Below are positions 9,422-17,341 of a stretch of 64,000 nucleotides of DNA, piece by piece. Source of the DNA: ZC4RG36 sp964652205. Lineage in GTDB: Bacteria > Chloroflexota > Anaerolineae > Aggregatilineales > Phototrophicaceae. The position numbers and the translations under genes are program-made. The notes beneath the pieces were generated by a model. That model did no database searches and was not told the DNA's origin. It saw nothing but the letters and a program-made list of their open reading frames with translations. Numbering within the stretch: the first letter of the stretch is position 1; each line of letters begins with the position of its first letter. The stretch is taken from NCBI GenBank assembly GCA_964652205.1, contig CAZZAO010000002.1, positions 38,478 through 102,477 on the forward strand. Direction: 5' to 3'.

Positions 9422-10942
9422 ATGATGCGTGTTTTGATTTCAGGCGCTGGACTGGCTGGAATGACACTGGCTTACTGGCTGAAACAGACCGGCTTCACCC
9501 CGGTGATCGTCGAGAAAGCCTCTGATCTGCGCCGGAGCGGCTACGGTCTCGACTTTTTCGGCACCGGCTACGATGTGGCGGAACGCATGGGACTGATCGA
9601 AGCGCTGCGCAGTCGACACATTGGCGTGAATGATATTTCACTGGTTGACCGGAAGGGGTACCCCTACGTAAAGCTGACCATGGACACCATGCAAAAGGTG
9701 ATGCGTGGGCGCTATATGGCGCTGCTGCATGGTGATCTCGAAGATATCCTATACGAGGCGATTGCCGGTAAAGTCGAAATCCGCTTCGGCCAATCCTTGA
9801 CGAAGGTCGAACAAACGTCCGAAAATGTCACAGCCACCTTTGATAATGGCGCGGTCGAGCACTTCGATTTACTGGTCGGCGCTGACGGTATTCACTCGAA
9901 TACGCGCGGGCTGGTCTTCGGGCCGGAAAGCCAGTTTGCCCACTTTATGGGCTACAGGATTGCCACTTACCTGCTGCCAGACCGGTACGGCATCGGACAA
10001 GGCTGGCAAAATTATAATGAGCCGGGGAGACAGGTGTCGGCTTACTGGTATAAGCCCGGACACATTGCTCCACTGTTCATCTGGAAAACCTCGGATGACG
10101 GCGACATTCCCCGCTCCGAGCGATTGGCGCGCTTGCGTCAGGCGTTCGCTGGCATGGGCTGGATTACACAGGCCCTGCTGGACGACGCGCCTGACCCGAC
10201 GAATATCTTTATGGACACCGCTACGCAAATTCAGATGCCCGCCTGGTCGAAGGGGCGCGTCGTCCTGATTGGCGACGCCTGCGAGTGTATGACGCTGATT
10301 TCGGGCAACGGCGCATCGATGGCCCTGGGCTGCGCCTACCTGCTGGCCCAGGCGCTGCATGACGCACCGGACTACCATGAAGCCTTTACTCGCTATGAAC
10401 ACCAACTGCGTCCTGAAATCGAATGGCGTCAGAAAAACGCGCGCTCTAGCGCAAAAACAGTCGTGCCGGAAAGCCGATTGGGGCTTTTTATCCAGAGGGC
10501 CGCGCTCAAGATTGTGTTTCGTGATGCCTTTATTCCGCTGCTGCGCCGCCAGTTCAGCGCGGACAGCATTCTCACCGAACGCGCCTTGCATTATCTGCCC
10601 CACAGCCACGGCCACACGCTCGCCTATCGCATCGACGGCGTCCTGACCGATGCCGACTACGCCACGCTGCGCCTCGACGTCGATGCGGCGCTTGAGCAGC
10701 ACGATCATGTCGATTTGCTGTTCTCAATCGGCAATTTGCGCGGCGTCACGCTGAAAGGGCTGGAAGATGATCTGCGCTTCGGCCTTGAGCGTGGTCGCAA
10801 GGTGCGGAATCTTGCCATTGTCGCGGACGGTCGCCTGTCTCACTGGCTGACGCGGCTGGCACAACTGCTCTACGCTGCCCGCGCCCGCGCTTTCGACCGC
10901 AGTCAGCTTGAGGATGCGTGGCAGTGGCTGGCCGCAGGATGA
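9422..10942 (+). CDS. FAD monooxygenase fused to a SpoIIAA-like domain
   Basis: 506 residues, directly after the TetR stop with GAAGGAG as ribosome binding site; ATG at 9422 or 9425. Residues 1-370 are a group A (PHBH-fold) flavin monooxygenase: GAGLAG (8-13) binds FAD, DGIHS (155-159) is the family DG motif, and GRVVLIGDA (278-286) contacts the FAD ribityl chain. Residues about 398-506 look like a SpoIIAA-like (STAS-related) domain: DGVLTDADYATL, then LRGVTLKGLEDDLRFGLE and a closing LEDAWQWL. Substrate is unknown; TetX-like drug or aromatic hydroxylases share the first domain. The two-domain joining is unusual. Confidence 0.85.
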   Translation: MMRVLISGAGLAGMTLAYWLKQTGFTPVIVEKASDLRRSGYGLDFFGTGYDVAERMGLIEALRSRHIGVNDISLVDRKGYPYVKLTMDTMQKVMRGRYMALLHGDLEDILYEAIAGKVEIRFGQSLTKVEQTSENVTATFDNGAVEHFDLLVGADGIHSNTRGLVFGPESQFAHFMGYRIATYLLPDRYGIGQGWQNYNEPGRQVSAYWYKPGHIAPLFIWKTSDDGDIPRSERLARLRQAFAGMGWITQALLDDAPDPTNIFMDTATQIQMPAWSKGRVVLIGDACECMTLISGNGASMALGCAYLLAQALHDAPDYHEAFTRYEHQLRPEIEWRQKNARSSAKTVVPESRLGLFIQRAALKIVFRDAFIPLLRRQFSADSILTERALHYLPHSHGHTLAYRIDGVLTDADYATLRLDVDAALEQHDHVDLLFSIGNLRGVTLKGLEDDLRFGLERGRKVRNLAIVADGRLSHWLTRLAQLLYAARARAFDRSQLEDAWQWLAAG

Positions 10943-10952
10943 GCCGTGTCGG

Positions 10953-11712
10953 TCAGTCGCGGCGGTTACGCAGGCCGAAGACGCCGCGCGCCCCGCTCAT
11001 CCGGTCGACGGCGCGCTTCCAGCTATCGGCTTCGCGGCCCATTGCTTCAGCGGCGTTGTGGTAGTCGCTCTTACGTGCGAACTCCNNNNNNNNNNCCGTC
11101 GTCGCGAAGGCCGCGCAGCTTGTCCCGAAGCTCCGCCTTGAGCCGGCGCCAGATTTCAGCCTGAAGCGACACCAGCGCGCCGACGGCATCGGCAGTCGGC
11201 GCAGCCCGCAGCAGGCGGCGGAAGTGCGGCAGGCACAGCCCGTCCGAGGCGGCATAAGCGTCCCGCAGGCGCGGGTCGTCGCTGGCCTGCGCAATCGCAT
11301 CGAGATAGGCGATCTCGCTTCGGTCGCGCAGTTCACAGGCAATACAGGGCGCAGTCGGCTCAAGCGCGCTGGCGAGCGCCGCGCCGCTGCTCTGACGGCT
11401 GAACAGGCGCGAGAATCCCGCGACGCTGGCGGCTGCGGGCTGATCGAGCGCCGACAGCACTGCGTCGAGGACGTGATCGTAGAGGATCGCCACGCCAAGC
11501 GCATGGCCGCGCGCCTCGATCAGTTGATGGGCATGTTCGCTGCACAGGCCGCGGCTGTCCCGGAAGCCGTGGACGAACGGCGGATCAACCACGAACTCAT
11601 ACAGGCTGCTTTCGAGGTGGCGCGTCACGTCGCGCTGAAGCAGCGTGCAAACGGCGCAGCCCGGTTGAGGAAATGTCTCGATCAGGTCATGATAGCCAAA
11701 GGGAACCGGCAT
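10953..11712 (-). CDS. DUF6062-type protein, interrupted by an assembly gap
   Basis: Starts at 11712 and reads MPVPFGYHDLIETFPQPG to the N run. Past the gap the matching C-terminus EFARKSDYHNAAEA, ending at TGA 10953-10955, is in another frame. The ten N therefore probably misstate the gap; a length divisible by three would join the halves. Two similar modules are visible: Cys19-x2-Cys22 with Cys57-x2-His60, and Cys123-x2-Cys126 with Cys160-x2-His163, suggesting two metal sites or an internal duplication. The function of the family is not known. It converges on the monooxygenase, 10 bases away. Confidence 0.75.
11086..11095. other. Assembly gap of 10 N
   Basis: Ten undetermined bases. They lie within the DUF6062-type gene and put its two parts out of frame, so the true length is probably not ten. 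Confidence 0.98.
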
Positions 11713-11857
11713 CGGCTTTGTCCGCTCTTTTGTCCGCTCGAATGGATGACCGCCGCTGAATTATCCCCTTCGCCATTCGTCACGCCAATAGGACGCAAAA
11801 AGAGCGCCGCTCGAATGGAGCGGCGCTCGGTGTAGCTGCGTTCAAACTGCGGGGCGG

Positions 11858-12676
11858 CTACCCGCCGACAGATGGCGTCGCGGTCACGCCCGCGCTCGGA
11901 TTGGGTAGATACTCAATCGCGTCAACCGAGTTGATGACCAGAATAGTATAGTCAGAGAAACGGTTGGTCAGGATCGAAATCGGATACTGGTCGAGGCCGA
12001 CCCACTGGCTCATGCCAGCCGTCAGCGTATCCATACCGGATGACATCGTATCCATCCCCGACATTTCGGTCGCCATCGGCATCTCGGTCATCATGGTCGT
12101 GTCCATGCCGGTCGTGTCCACAGTCGGGATCATCGTATCCATTCCCGACATTTCGGTCGCCATCGGCATCTCGGTCATCATGGTCGTGTCCATGCCGGTC
12201 GTGTCCACCGTCGGGATCATCGTATCCATCCCGGCAGTATTCATACCGGACATGGTATCCATGCCCATGCTTGTGTCCATGCCGGGCATTGCCGGGCCGG
12301 TGACAGCAATCGCGCTCACCTGATCCCAGCCACCTTGATTGTAGGATGGATAAATCGTGCCGGTGACGCGGACGTTGGCATCGGTCGACAGGCCGATGTC
12401 AAATTCGTGACCGCTGTTATTGAGTACCAGCACCTGCGGATTGTTCAGTCCGCCGCCGCCCAGCAGGAACGAGCGGATGTTGACCAGTTCATCAACGTTG
12501 CCATCGACGGTCACGGTCTGGCCGTAGTAATTGGCCGCGTTGCCGCCGGTGACATCGCCGAGCGTTAAAGGCCCGGCGGTCGCCTCAGGCGTGGCGTCCT
12601 GAGCGTAGGCGACCGCCCCAAACATCAGACAGGCCGCCATACAGACACTGGCGAATAATTTGCTGCGCATCATCAA
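11858..12676 (-). CDS. Exported protein with Met-rich tandem repeats
   Basis: 272 residues with a signal peptide ending near AYAQDA (residues 21-27). Residues 30-127 look like a small beta-barrel (YYGQTVTVDGNVDEL, VRVTGTI), possibly OB-fold. Residues 130-222 contain about 26 Met, mostly as GMDT, TMM and EMPMATEM motifs, including two exact 29-residue repeats. The tail (223-272) resembles another short beta segment. Met-rich GMD motifs recall periplasmic copper-binding proteins such as PcoA/CopA, but the His usual there is absent, so metal binding is only a hypothesis. Confidence 0.65.
   Translation of the reverse strand: MMMRSKLFASVCMAACLMFGAVAYAQDATPEATAGPLTLGDVTGGNAANYYGQTVTVDGNVDELVNIRSFLLGGGGLNNPQVLVLNNSGHEFDIGLSTDANVRVTGTIYPSYNQGGWDQVSAIAVTGPAMPGMDTSMGMDTMSGMNTAGMDTMIPTVDTTGMDTTMMTEMPMATEMSGMDTMIPTVDTTGMDTTMMTEMPMATEMSGMDTMSSGMDTLTAGMSQWVGLDQYPISILTNRFSDYTILVINSVDAIEYLPNPSAGVTATPSVGG
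12045..12218 (-). repeat. Two 87-base tandem copies inside the Met-rich gene
   Basis: 12045-12131 and 12132-12218 differ at very few positions and encode the same 29 residues. Near-identity of DNA suggests recent duplication. The region could vary in copy number between strains, and an assembler could collapse it. Confidence 0.85.
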
Positions 12677-12890
12677 ACTCCCTCTGCTCTTTACAATGAA
12701 TCTAATATAACAATCAGGATTAAAAGAGGAGTGAAAAGCAGATTAGAATTAATGACGATTTTAATTAATTTCGCATGAAGCCCAGGATTTGGCGGCGATT
12801 GAGCAGCATCGTCTGTGGATTGAGCGGATTACCCTCCGTCCACTGGCCTTATGATAGGCGGTTGAGCCTGCCTCTCTCGCTTGTGACCAG

Positions 12891-12938
12891 AAAATAAAAA
12901 AGACCGGAGCGCTTCACAGACGGAAGTCGCCGGTCTTT
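12891..12938 (-). terminator. Intrinsic terminator after the small 97-residue gene
   Basis: Read on the minus strand, AAAGACCGG (12938-12930) pairs with CCGGTCTTT (12907-12899), followed by a T-rich stretch TTTTTATTTT. It lies 23 bases past the stop at 12961. The remaining bases up to 12676 are AT-rich and would contain the promoter of the Met-rich gene. Confidence 0.8.
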
Positions 12939-12960
12939 GGATCGCAGGTCGCCCGACGGG

Positions 12961-13254
12961 TTAGTCGAGTTCGATTTCACCTTCAGGTTTCTTAGCTTTG
13001 GGAGGCCGGGGCCGATTGCTGCCGATAGCGGTATATTCCCAATCCTTGCCAAATTCCTTCTTGCCTTCAGCGCGTGAGATGACGCGCAGCTCGGCGTTGT
13101 CGTAGTTTAAGGCTCCGGTATAGCCACGACGCTTTTCCATGTCGGCCTCAGCGGCTTCGCGGGTCGGAAAAGAGCTGACCATGCGCCAAATATCTTCGTA
13201 GTTCCGCTTGACCGCCACGCAAAAATATTCAGGGGACTCGGTTTTCTTAGCCAT
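12961..13254 (-). CDS. Small soluble protein of unknown function
   Basis: 97 residues, no signal peptide, highly charged with a basic C-terminal region (RPRPPKAKKP). GAGGAGGCACG before the ATG is a strong ribosome binding site, and an intrinsic terminator follows, so this is a well-defined gene. No family is recognised. It lies downstream of the RRM gene on the same strand, but a terminator-like hairpin stands between them. Confidence 0.7.
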   Translation of the reverse strand: MAKKTESPEYFCVAVKRNYEDIWRMVSSFPTREAAEADMEKRRGYTGALNYDNAELRVISRAEGKKEFGKDWEYTAIGSNRPRPPKAKKPEGEIELD

Positions 13255-13289
13255 CGTGCCTCCTCGATTAAACCCAGCGCAGAGACAAC

Positions 13290-13326
13290 AAATAGTGCGA
13301 GAGAGCGCGGCCCCCTCGCACTATTT
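13290..13326 (-). terminator. Terminator-like hairpin after the RRM gene
   Basis: AAATAGTGCGAG (minus strand, 13326-13315) pairs perfectly over 12 bases with CTCGCACTATTT (13301-13290), followed by GTTGTCT. It lies 37 bases beyond the RRM stop. Confidence 0.65.
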
Positions 13327-13362
13327 AGTTGAAACGTTAACTTGACCCGGTGCAGTCGCTAA

Positions 13363-13683
13363 CTAGAAGCGACCGCGGCTGCCGCCGCCGTAGCCGCCGC
13401 GTGAACCACCGCCGAAGCTGCCACCCGAACGCTCTTCGCGCGGGCGGGCTTCGTTGACGGTCAGCGCGCGGTTATCGACGGTCGTGCCGTTAAAGCGCTT
13501 GATCGCGTCCTGAGCGCCCTGCTCGGTCGCCATCTCGACGAAACCGAAGCCCTTGGGGCGTCCGGTTTCGCGGTCGGTGATGAGGCTGACCTCAGTCACT
13601 TCGCCGACCTGAGAAAACAGAGCCTTGACCTGCTCCTGCGTCGTGTCATACGACAGATTGCCTACGTACAGTTTCTTTGCCAT
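13363..13683 (-). CDS. RRM-type RNA-binding protein (cold-inducible type)
   Basis: 106 residues. The single RRM covers residues 3-80 with RNP2 LYVGNL near the start and RNP1 KGFGFVEM in the middle, both with the aromatic residues that stack on RNA bases. A Gly/Arg-rich tail (GGSFGGGSRGGYGGGSRGRF) follows, as in cyanobacterial Rbp and eukaryotic glycine-rich cold-inducible proteins. It probably binds single-stranded RNA as a chaperone in cold or stress. GGAG lies 10 bases before the ATG. The divergent upstream region to 13904 is AT-rich. Confidence 0.93.
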   Translation of the reverse strand: MAKKLYVGNLSYDTTQEQVKALFSQVGEVTEVSLITDRETGRPKGFGFVEMATEQGAQDAIKRFNGTTVDNRALTVNEARPREERSGGSFGGGSRGGYGGGSRGRF

Positions 13684-13904
13684 GCTGGCTTACTCCAGGT
13701 GAGATATACAAGTCGATAGAGTAAGTAAGTGGAGTGGCAAACATTGCAGAAGGCAAAGCGAGGCGATTTGCAGGTAAACCAATTTCTTGCACACCCTATC
13801 AGATACTATTGTCTCATAGACTTTGGCATTTGTACACCACCAATATTTTCAGCGCTATATTGGGCTAAAATCGAGACTAACGGCGGCAGTCAGCAAGTTC
13901 AGGG

Positions 13905-15002
13905 ATGGACACGATGCGACGTAAACGACCTTTGCCAGTCATGATGATCCTCCTGCTGGTAACGCTCGGCCTGACGCTGCCGGCGCAGGCGCAGACCGCT
14001 GCACCGGCAGCCCCGCGCCTGCTCGCTATTTCGATGTCACCCCGGCTCGACCCGGAGCCAGCCAACGACGCCGATCTGCTCGGTCGCTACCTCGAAGCGC
14101 TCAACCTGGCATCCAGCGCCGGGGCGCAGGGCGACGTTTACACTCAGACATGGAAAGAACTGGAGCCGTCGCCGGGGCAGTTCAGGCTTGACGACCTGAA
14201 GAACACAACGGCTTACGTCGCTGGAGCGCGCGGCTTCCAGGTCTTTTTCGGCCTTCAGGTCATCAACACTGTCGCGCGCGAAGTGCCGCCCGACCTGCAA
14301 AACGTCCCGTTCGACTCGCCGCAGATGATCGGGCGCTTTCACGCGCTGATCGACGCCATCGCGCCCATCCTCGACGCCCACTACCTGTACCTGTCGATTG
14401 GCAACGAGGTTGACGGCTATCTGGAAACACATGATGAATGGGCGGCCTATGCGACCTTTTACAACGATGCCGTCGCCTACATCCATCAGAAAGTGCCCCA
14501 TCTTCAGGTTGGCGTGACGGTCGGTTTCGACGGCGCGCGGCGCGACACACCCCAACAGGTCGAAAAACTGACCGCCAACAGCGATGTCGTTATCCTGACC
14601 TACTACCCGTTCGACGCCGATTTCAGGGTGCGCGATCCGTCAGCGCCGCTGACCGATTTTCCGCTGATGCTGGCGCTGGCCGGGGATAAGCCGCTGATCT
14701 TACAGGAAGTCGGCTATCCGACCTCGGCGCTGCTCGGCAGTTCGGAGCAAAAACAGGCCGAGTTCGTCCGCAGCGTCTTTCAAGCCTGGTCGCAGGCCGA
14801 GGGGCGCATCCCGCTGCTCAACTTCTTTCTGGAACACGACCTGACCGCCGACATCTGCCATCAACTGGTCGGCTACTACGGCGTCAGCGGGCAGAAATTC
14901 TATGATTTCCTGTGTACGCTCGGCCTGATTACAGCGGATGGACGGCAAAAACCAGCGTGGCAAGCCTTCGTCGATGAGGCGAAAAAGGCGGGTTTCTCGT
15001 AG
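13905..15002 (+). CDS. Exported TIM-barrel glycosidase-like protein
   Basis: 365 residues with a basic start, a hydrophobic core (residues 11-27) and an AQAQ cleavage site. The mature protein reads as a clan GH-A type (beta/alpha)8 barrel: SIGNEVD puts the likely acid/base Glu168 at the end of strand 4, and LILQEVGYPTS puts the likely nucleophile Glu268 at strand 7, one hundred residues apart as the clan expects. The exact glycoside hydrolase family is not clear. An alternative ATG lies three codons downstream at 13914. Substrate is probably an external polysaccharide. Confidence 0.75.
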   Translation: MDTMRRKRPLPVMMILLLVTLGLTLPAQAQTAAPAAPRLLAISMSPRLDPEPANDADLLGRYLEALNLASSAGAQGDVYTQTWKELEPSPGQFRLDDLKNTTAYVAGARGFQVFFGLQVINTVAREVPPDLQNVPFDSPQMIGRFHALIDAIAPILDAHYLYLSIGNEVDGYLETHDEWAAYATFYNDAVAYIHQKVPHLQVGVTVGFDGARRDTPQQVEKLTANSDVVILTYYPFDADFRVRDPSAPLTDFPLMLALAGDKPLILQEVGYPTSALLGSSEQKQAEFVRSVFQAWSQAEGRIPLLNFFLEHDLTADICHQLVGYYGVSGQKFYDFLCTLGLITADGRQKPAWQAFVDEAKKAGFS

Positions 15003-15065
15003 ACCGGTATCGGTCGCCGCTGCCGATCCCGCCGGTCAGGAAGTCAGGCTCGTCACGTCTCGTTG

Positions 15066-15071
15066 TATAAT
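15066..15071 (+). promoter_or_regulatory. -10 box of the PIN toxin-antitoxin pair
   Basis: TATAAT, 24 bases before the antitoxin start. The -35 region shows no clear consensus. Confidence 0.45.
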
Positions 15072-15094
15072 AGGGCGAAATTCAAAAGGAAACG

Positions 15095-15361
15095 ATGATG
15101 GATCGCGTCGATATCACGTTCAAGGTTAACCTGCCTCAGGAGCTTGCCAGACAGGCTGAAGCGGCAGGCTTGCTCACCGACGACCAGATTGAACGGTTAC
15201 TCGTTACAGAAATTGAGCGTCAGCATCGTCTCGATATCTTCTTTGAGAAGATTGAGCGACTGCGCGATCTTGAATCAAAAATAACACCTGAAGAAATCGA
15301 CGCTGAGATTGAGGCGTATCGACAGGAAAAGCACAAAAAGAAACGCGCAGACGCAACATGA
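15095..15361 (+). CDS. Antitoxin of a PIN-domain toxin-antitoxin pair
   Basis: 88 residues, AAAGGAAACG before the ATG (a second ATG follows at once). The protein is mostly helical and charged: a short N-terminal DITFKVNLPQELARQAEAAG stretch resembling the start of small DNA-binding antitoxins, then a long Glu/Lys-rich helix that would wrap the toxin. Assignment as antitoxin rests mainly on position: its last codons overlap the start of the PIN gene by four bases (ATGA). Confidence 0.75.
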   Translation: MMDRVDITFKVNLPQELARQAEAAGLLTDDQIERLLVTEIERQHRLDIFFEKIERLRDLESKITPEEIDAEIEAYRQEKHKKKRADAT

Positions 15362-15792
15362 TCCGCGCCGTCCTTGATACTAACATCATCGTATCCGGGC
15401 TGCTGTGGAGAGGTTTTCCGGGCAAAGCACTCAATGCTGCCAGAGCGGGTCGTTTTAGATCGTTAACCTCAGAGCGATTGATTACAGAACTTGAAGATGT
15501 CCTTTCAAGGCCAAAGTTCGTCAGGGACCTTTCTCATATCGGTGAAACCGTCGAGTCCTTTCTCGAAAACGACTATCGCTTACTGGCTCAAGTGATAGAG
15601 ACGCCTCAAGTTCTTCGTGTTGTCGCAAGCGATCCTGATGACGATGCGGTGATCGCTTGCGCCACTGCCGGGAAGGCTGATTACATCGTGAGTGGCGACC
15701 GCCATTTACTTTCTCTTGGGCATTATCAGGCGATTGAGATCATACCGGTCGCACAATTCGTAACTGACATCCTCGGTGAGATTCAGGAATAG
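15358..15792 (+). CDS. PIN-domain ribonuclease toxin (VapC-like)
   Basis: 144 residues. MIRAVLDTNIIVSGLLW carries the first metal-binding Asp7, with further acidic residues at ELEDVL, SDPDDDAVIACA and DYIVSGDRHLL, the layout of the COG1569 PIN toxins. These are Mg2+-dependent endoribonucleases acting on RNA such as tRNA or rRNA when the antitoxin is lost; the target here is unknown. Translationally coupled to the antitoxin by a four-base overlap. Confidence 0.88.
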   Translation: MIRAVLDTNIIVSGLLWRGFPGKALNAARAGRFRSLTSERLITELEDVLSRPKFVRDLSHIGETVESFLENDYRLLAQVIETPQVLRVVASDPDDDAVIACATAGKADYIVSGDRHLLSLGHYQAIEIIPVAQFVTDILGEIQE

Positions 15793-15796
15793 ACTC

Positions 15797-15834
15797 AAAA
15801 AAGCAGCCTGCACCCAGTGACGGATGCGGGCTGC
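15797..15834 (-). terminator. Intrinsic terminator of the infC-rpmI-rplT operon
   Basis: On the minus strand GCAGCCCGCATCC (from 15834) pairs with GGGTGCAGGCTGC, followed by six T (15802-15797). It begins 30 bases past the rplT stop. It also separates this operon from the convergent toxin gene. Confidence 0.85.
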
Positions 15835-15863
15835 CTGAGAAGTCGCTTGCGGAGCGGGAGCTT

Positions 15864-16220
15864 CTACTGCTGGTTCTGAAGACTCAGCACGGCGATCTTG
15901 GTGAACGTCTCGGCATCGCGGACGGCAATATCCGCCAGCACCTTACGATCCAGCTCGACGTTCGCGCGCTTGAGGCCAGAGACCAGCTTACTGTAGCTCA
16001 TGTTGTTGAGGCGAGCCGCAGCGTTGATGCGGGTGATCCACAACCGGCGCATATCGCGGCGGCGCGCCTTGCGGTCGCGGTACGAATACCACAGGCTCTT
16101 AATCATCGCCTCGTTCGAGCGGCGGAAGGTCCGACCGCGCGTTCCGTACTGGCCTTTGGTGCGCTCGAAGACTTTCTTGTGCCAGCGTCGGGTGACGTAG
16201 CCGCCTTTAGTTCTCGCCAT
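15864..16220 (-). CDS. rplT: 50S ribosomal protein L20
   Basis: 118 residues, standard length. The N-terminus (ARTKGGYVTRRWHKKVFERT) and RGRTFRRSNEAMIKSLWYSYRDRKARRR are family hallmarks: a basic extension reaching into 23S rRNA followed by a helical domain. Required early in 50S assembly, and in other bacteria the repressor of this operon. Third gene of the infC-rpmI-rplT operon, 29 bases after rpmI. Confidence 0.97.
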   Translation of the reverse strand: MARTKGGYVTRRWHKKVFERTKGQYGTRGRTFRRSNEAMIKSLWYSYRDRKARRRDMRRLWITRINAAARLNNMSYSKLVSGLKRANVELDRKVLADIAVRDAETFTKIAVLSLQNQQ

Positions 16221-16249
16221 CGTTACTTACTCCTGGTCAACACCCGGCA

Positions 16250-16486
16250 CTACGCCGGGGGATTCTGCCTGTAGAAACTGAGGTAGGGGGCCAGCTTCCT
16301 GACGCGCTGAGCGTCGGCCACATGGGTGACGACGATCATCTTGCCCAGCGCCTGCTTGGCACGCTGCGACCGGCGGCGACGGAAGTGGCTCTTGCCGCCC
16401 TTCGTCCGCATCACCTTGCCTGTGCCGGTGATTTTAAAGCGCTTGGCCGTGGCCTTATGAGTCTTGAGTTTGTACTTCTTCGCCAA
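16250..16486 (-). CDS. rpmI: 50S ribosomal protein L35
   Basis: 78 residues, slightly longer than the usual 64-66 because of a C-terminal extension (YLSFYRQNPPA). The family signature KLKTHKATAKRFKITGTGKV and the Arg-rich SHFRRRRSQRAKQAL are present. Structural protein of the large subunit, second in the operon, between infC and rplT. Confidence 0.96.
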   Translation of the reverse strand: MAKKYKLKTHKATAKRFKITGTGKVMRTKGGKSHFRRRRSQRAKQALGKMIVVTHVADAQRVRKLAPYLSFYRQNPPA

Positions 16487-16501
16487 AGTAGAATGCTCCG
16501 C

Positions 16502-17029
16502 TTACTTCTTGTTTTTGTCGGCTGCGGGGGACAGCACCATCGACATGCTGTTCCCTTCCAGGATAGGCATCTGCTCGACAATCGCCACATCTTTCATCTC
16601 AGTGGCGATCTTCTCCAGACGCTCGCGCCCGATGTCGGCATGTGTGACTTCGCGTCCGCGGAAACGGATACGCACACGCACTTTCATCCCGTCTTCGATC
16701 CACTTGCGCGCGTCCCGCACCTTAAATCCTAAGTGATGATCGTCGGTCTTGGGCCGCAGTTGGATCTCCTTCACCTCGATGATCTTCTGCTGCTTGCGGG
16801 CCTTGCGCTCACGCCGCTGCTTTTCGTACTGGAACTTACCAAAGTCCATGATCCTGCAAACGGGTGGCTCCGTATTGGAAGACACCTCGACCAGGTCCAT
16901 GTTCTTCGATTCCGCCAGCGCCAGGGCTTCGTTCAAGGACACAACGCCAACATTCTCATTGGTGTCGGTAATCAAACGGACTTCACGCGCGCGTATCTGG
17001 TTATTGATGCGATAGTCTGACGAGCCTAT
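16502..17029 (-). CDS. infC: Translation initiation factor IF-3, likely AUA start
   Basis: 175 residues if started at 17029. IF-3 binds the 30S subunit, blocks early 50S joining and checks the start codon. The N-terminal domain reads YRINNQIRAREVRL, then NENVGVVSLNEALALA; the C-terminal domain has EVKEIQLRPKTDDHHLGFK. No ATG, GTG or TTG lies before YRINNQ. AGAGGAAG at 17044-17037 sits 7 bases before an ATA at 17029-17027, and an in-frame TAG lies just upstream. The first standard start is a TTG at 16975, which would cut off the conserved N-terminus. E. coli infC uses AUU, so a rare codon fits. Confidence 0.9.
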   Translation of the reverse strand: MGSSDYRINNQIRAREVRLITDTNENVGVVSLNEALALAESKNMDLVEVSSNTEPPVCRIMDFGKFQYEKQRRERKARKQQKIIEVKEIQLRPKTDDHHLGFKVRDARKWIEDGMKVRVRIRFRGREVTHADIGRERLEKIATEMKDVAIVEQMPILEGNSMSMVLSPAADKNKK

Positions 17030-17060
17030 ATCGTAACTTCCTCTCTACCTGTTCCCGATT

Positions 17061-17110
17061 CAAAATCCCGCCGAAGCGGGCAGCCAGAGGCTTTTAAGAA
17101 CCGGGATTTG
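17061..17110 (-). promoter_or_regulatory. Candidate attenuator in the infC leader
   Basis: On the minus strand, CCCGC-TTCG-GCGGG (17080-17067) is a tight UUCG hairpin followed by ATTTTG. Upstream, AAATCCCG (17109-17102) can pair perfectly with CGGGATTT (17070-17063), which would break that hairpin. Two exclusive structures ahead of a ribosomal operon fit regulation by transcription attenuation. The ligand, if any, is unknown; L20 fills this role in other bacteria. Confidence 0.45.
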
Positions 17111-17200
17111 ATGCGGATGGGGTTCAGTTCGGGGAGCCACAGCCACGGTTAAAACCGGTCTGCAAAACAACTTGCGCAATGATACACCCAACGCTACGGG

Positions 17201-17230
17201 ATTATAGCATGGCGCTTTCGCAAGAATCAA
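17201..17230 (-). promoter_or_regulatory. Promoter of the infC operon
   Basis: On the minus strand TTGATT (17230-17225), 18 bases, TATAAT (17206-17201). The start point would be near 17194, giving a leader of about 165 bases before infC. Confidence 0.65.
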
Positions 17231-17341
17231 GCGTGGGCTTGGTGAGATTCGGGGCGATTTTCAGCCGGACAGATAGAAACACCGTTCTCCCGCCAGATTC
17301 GCTTGTCGGGTCACTCGGCGGGGTGTGCCAGCCTTGAACGA

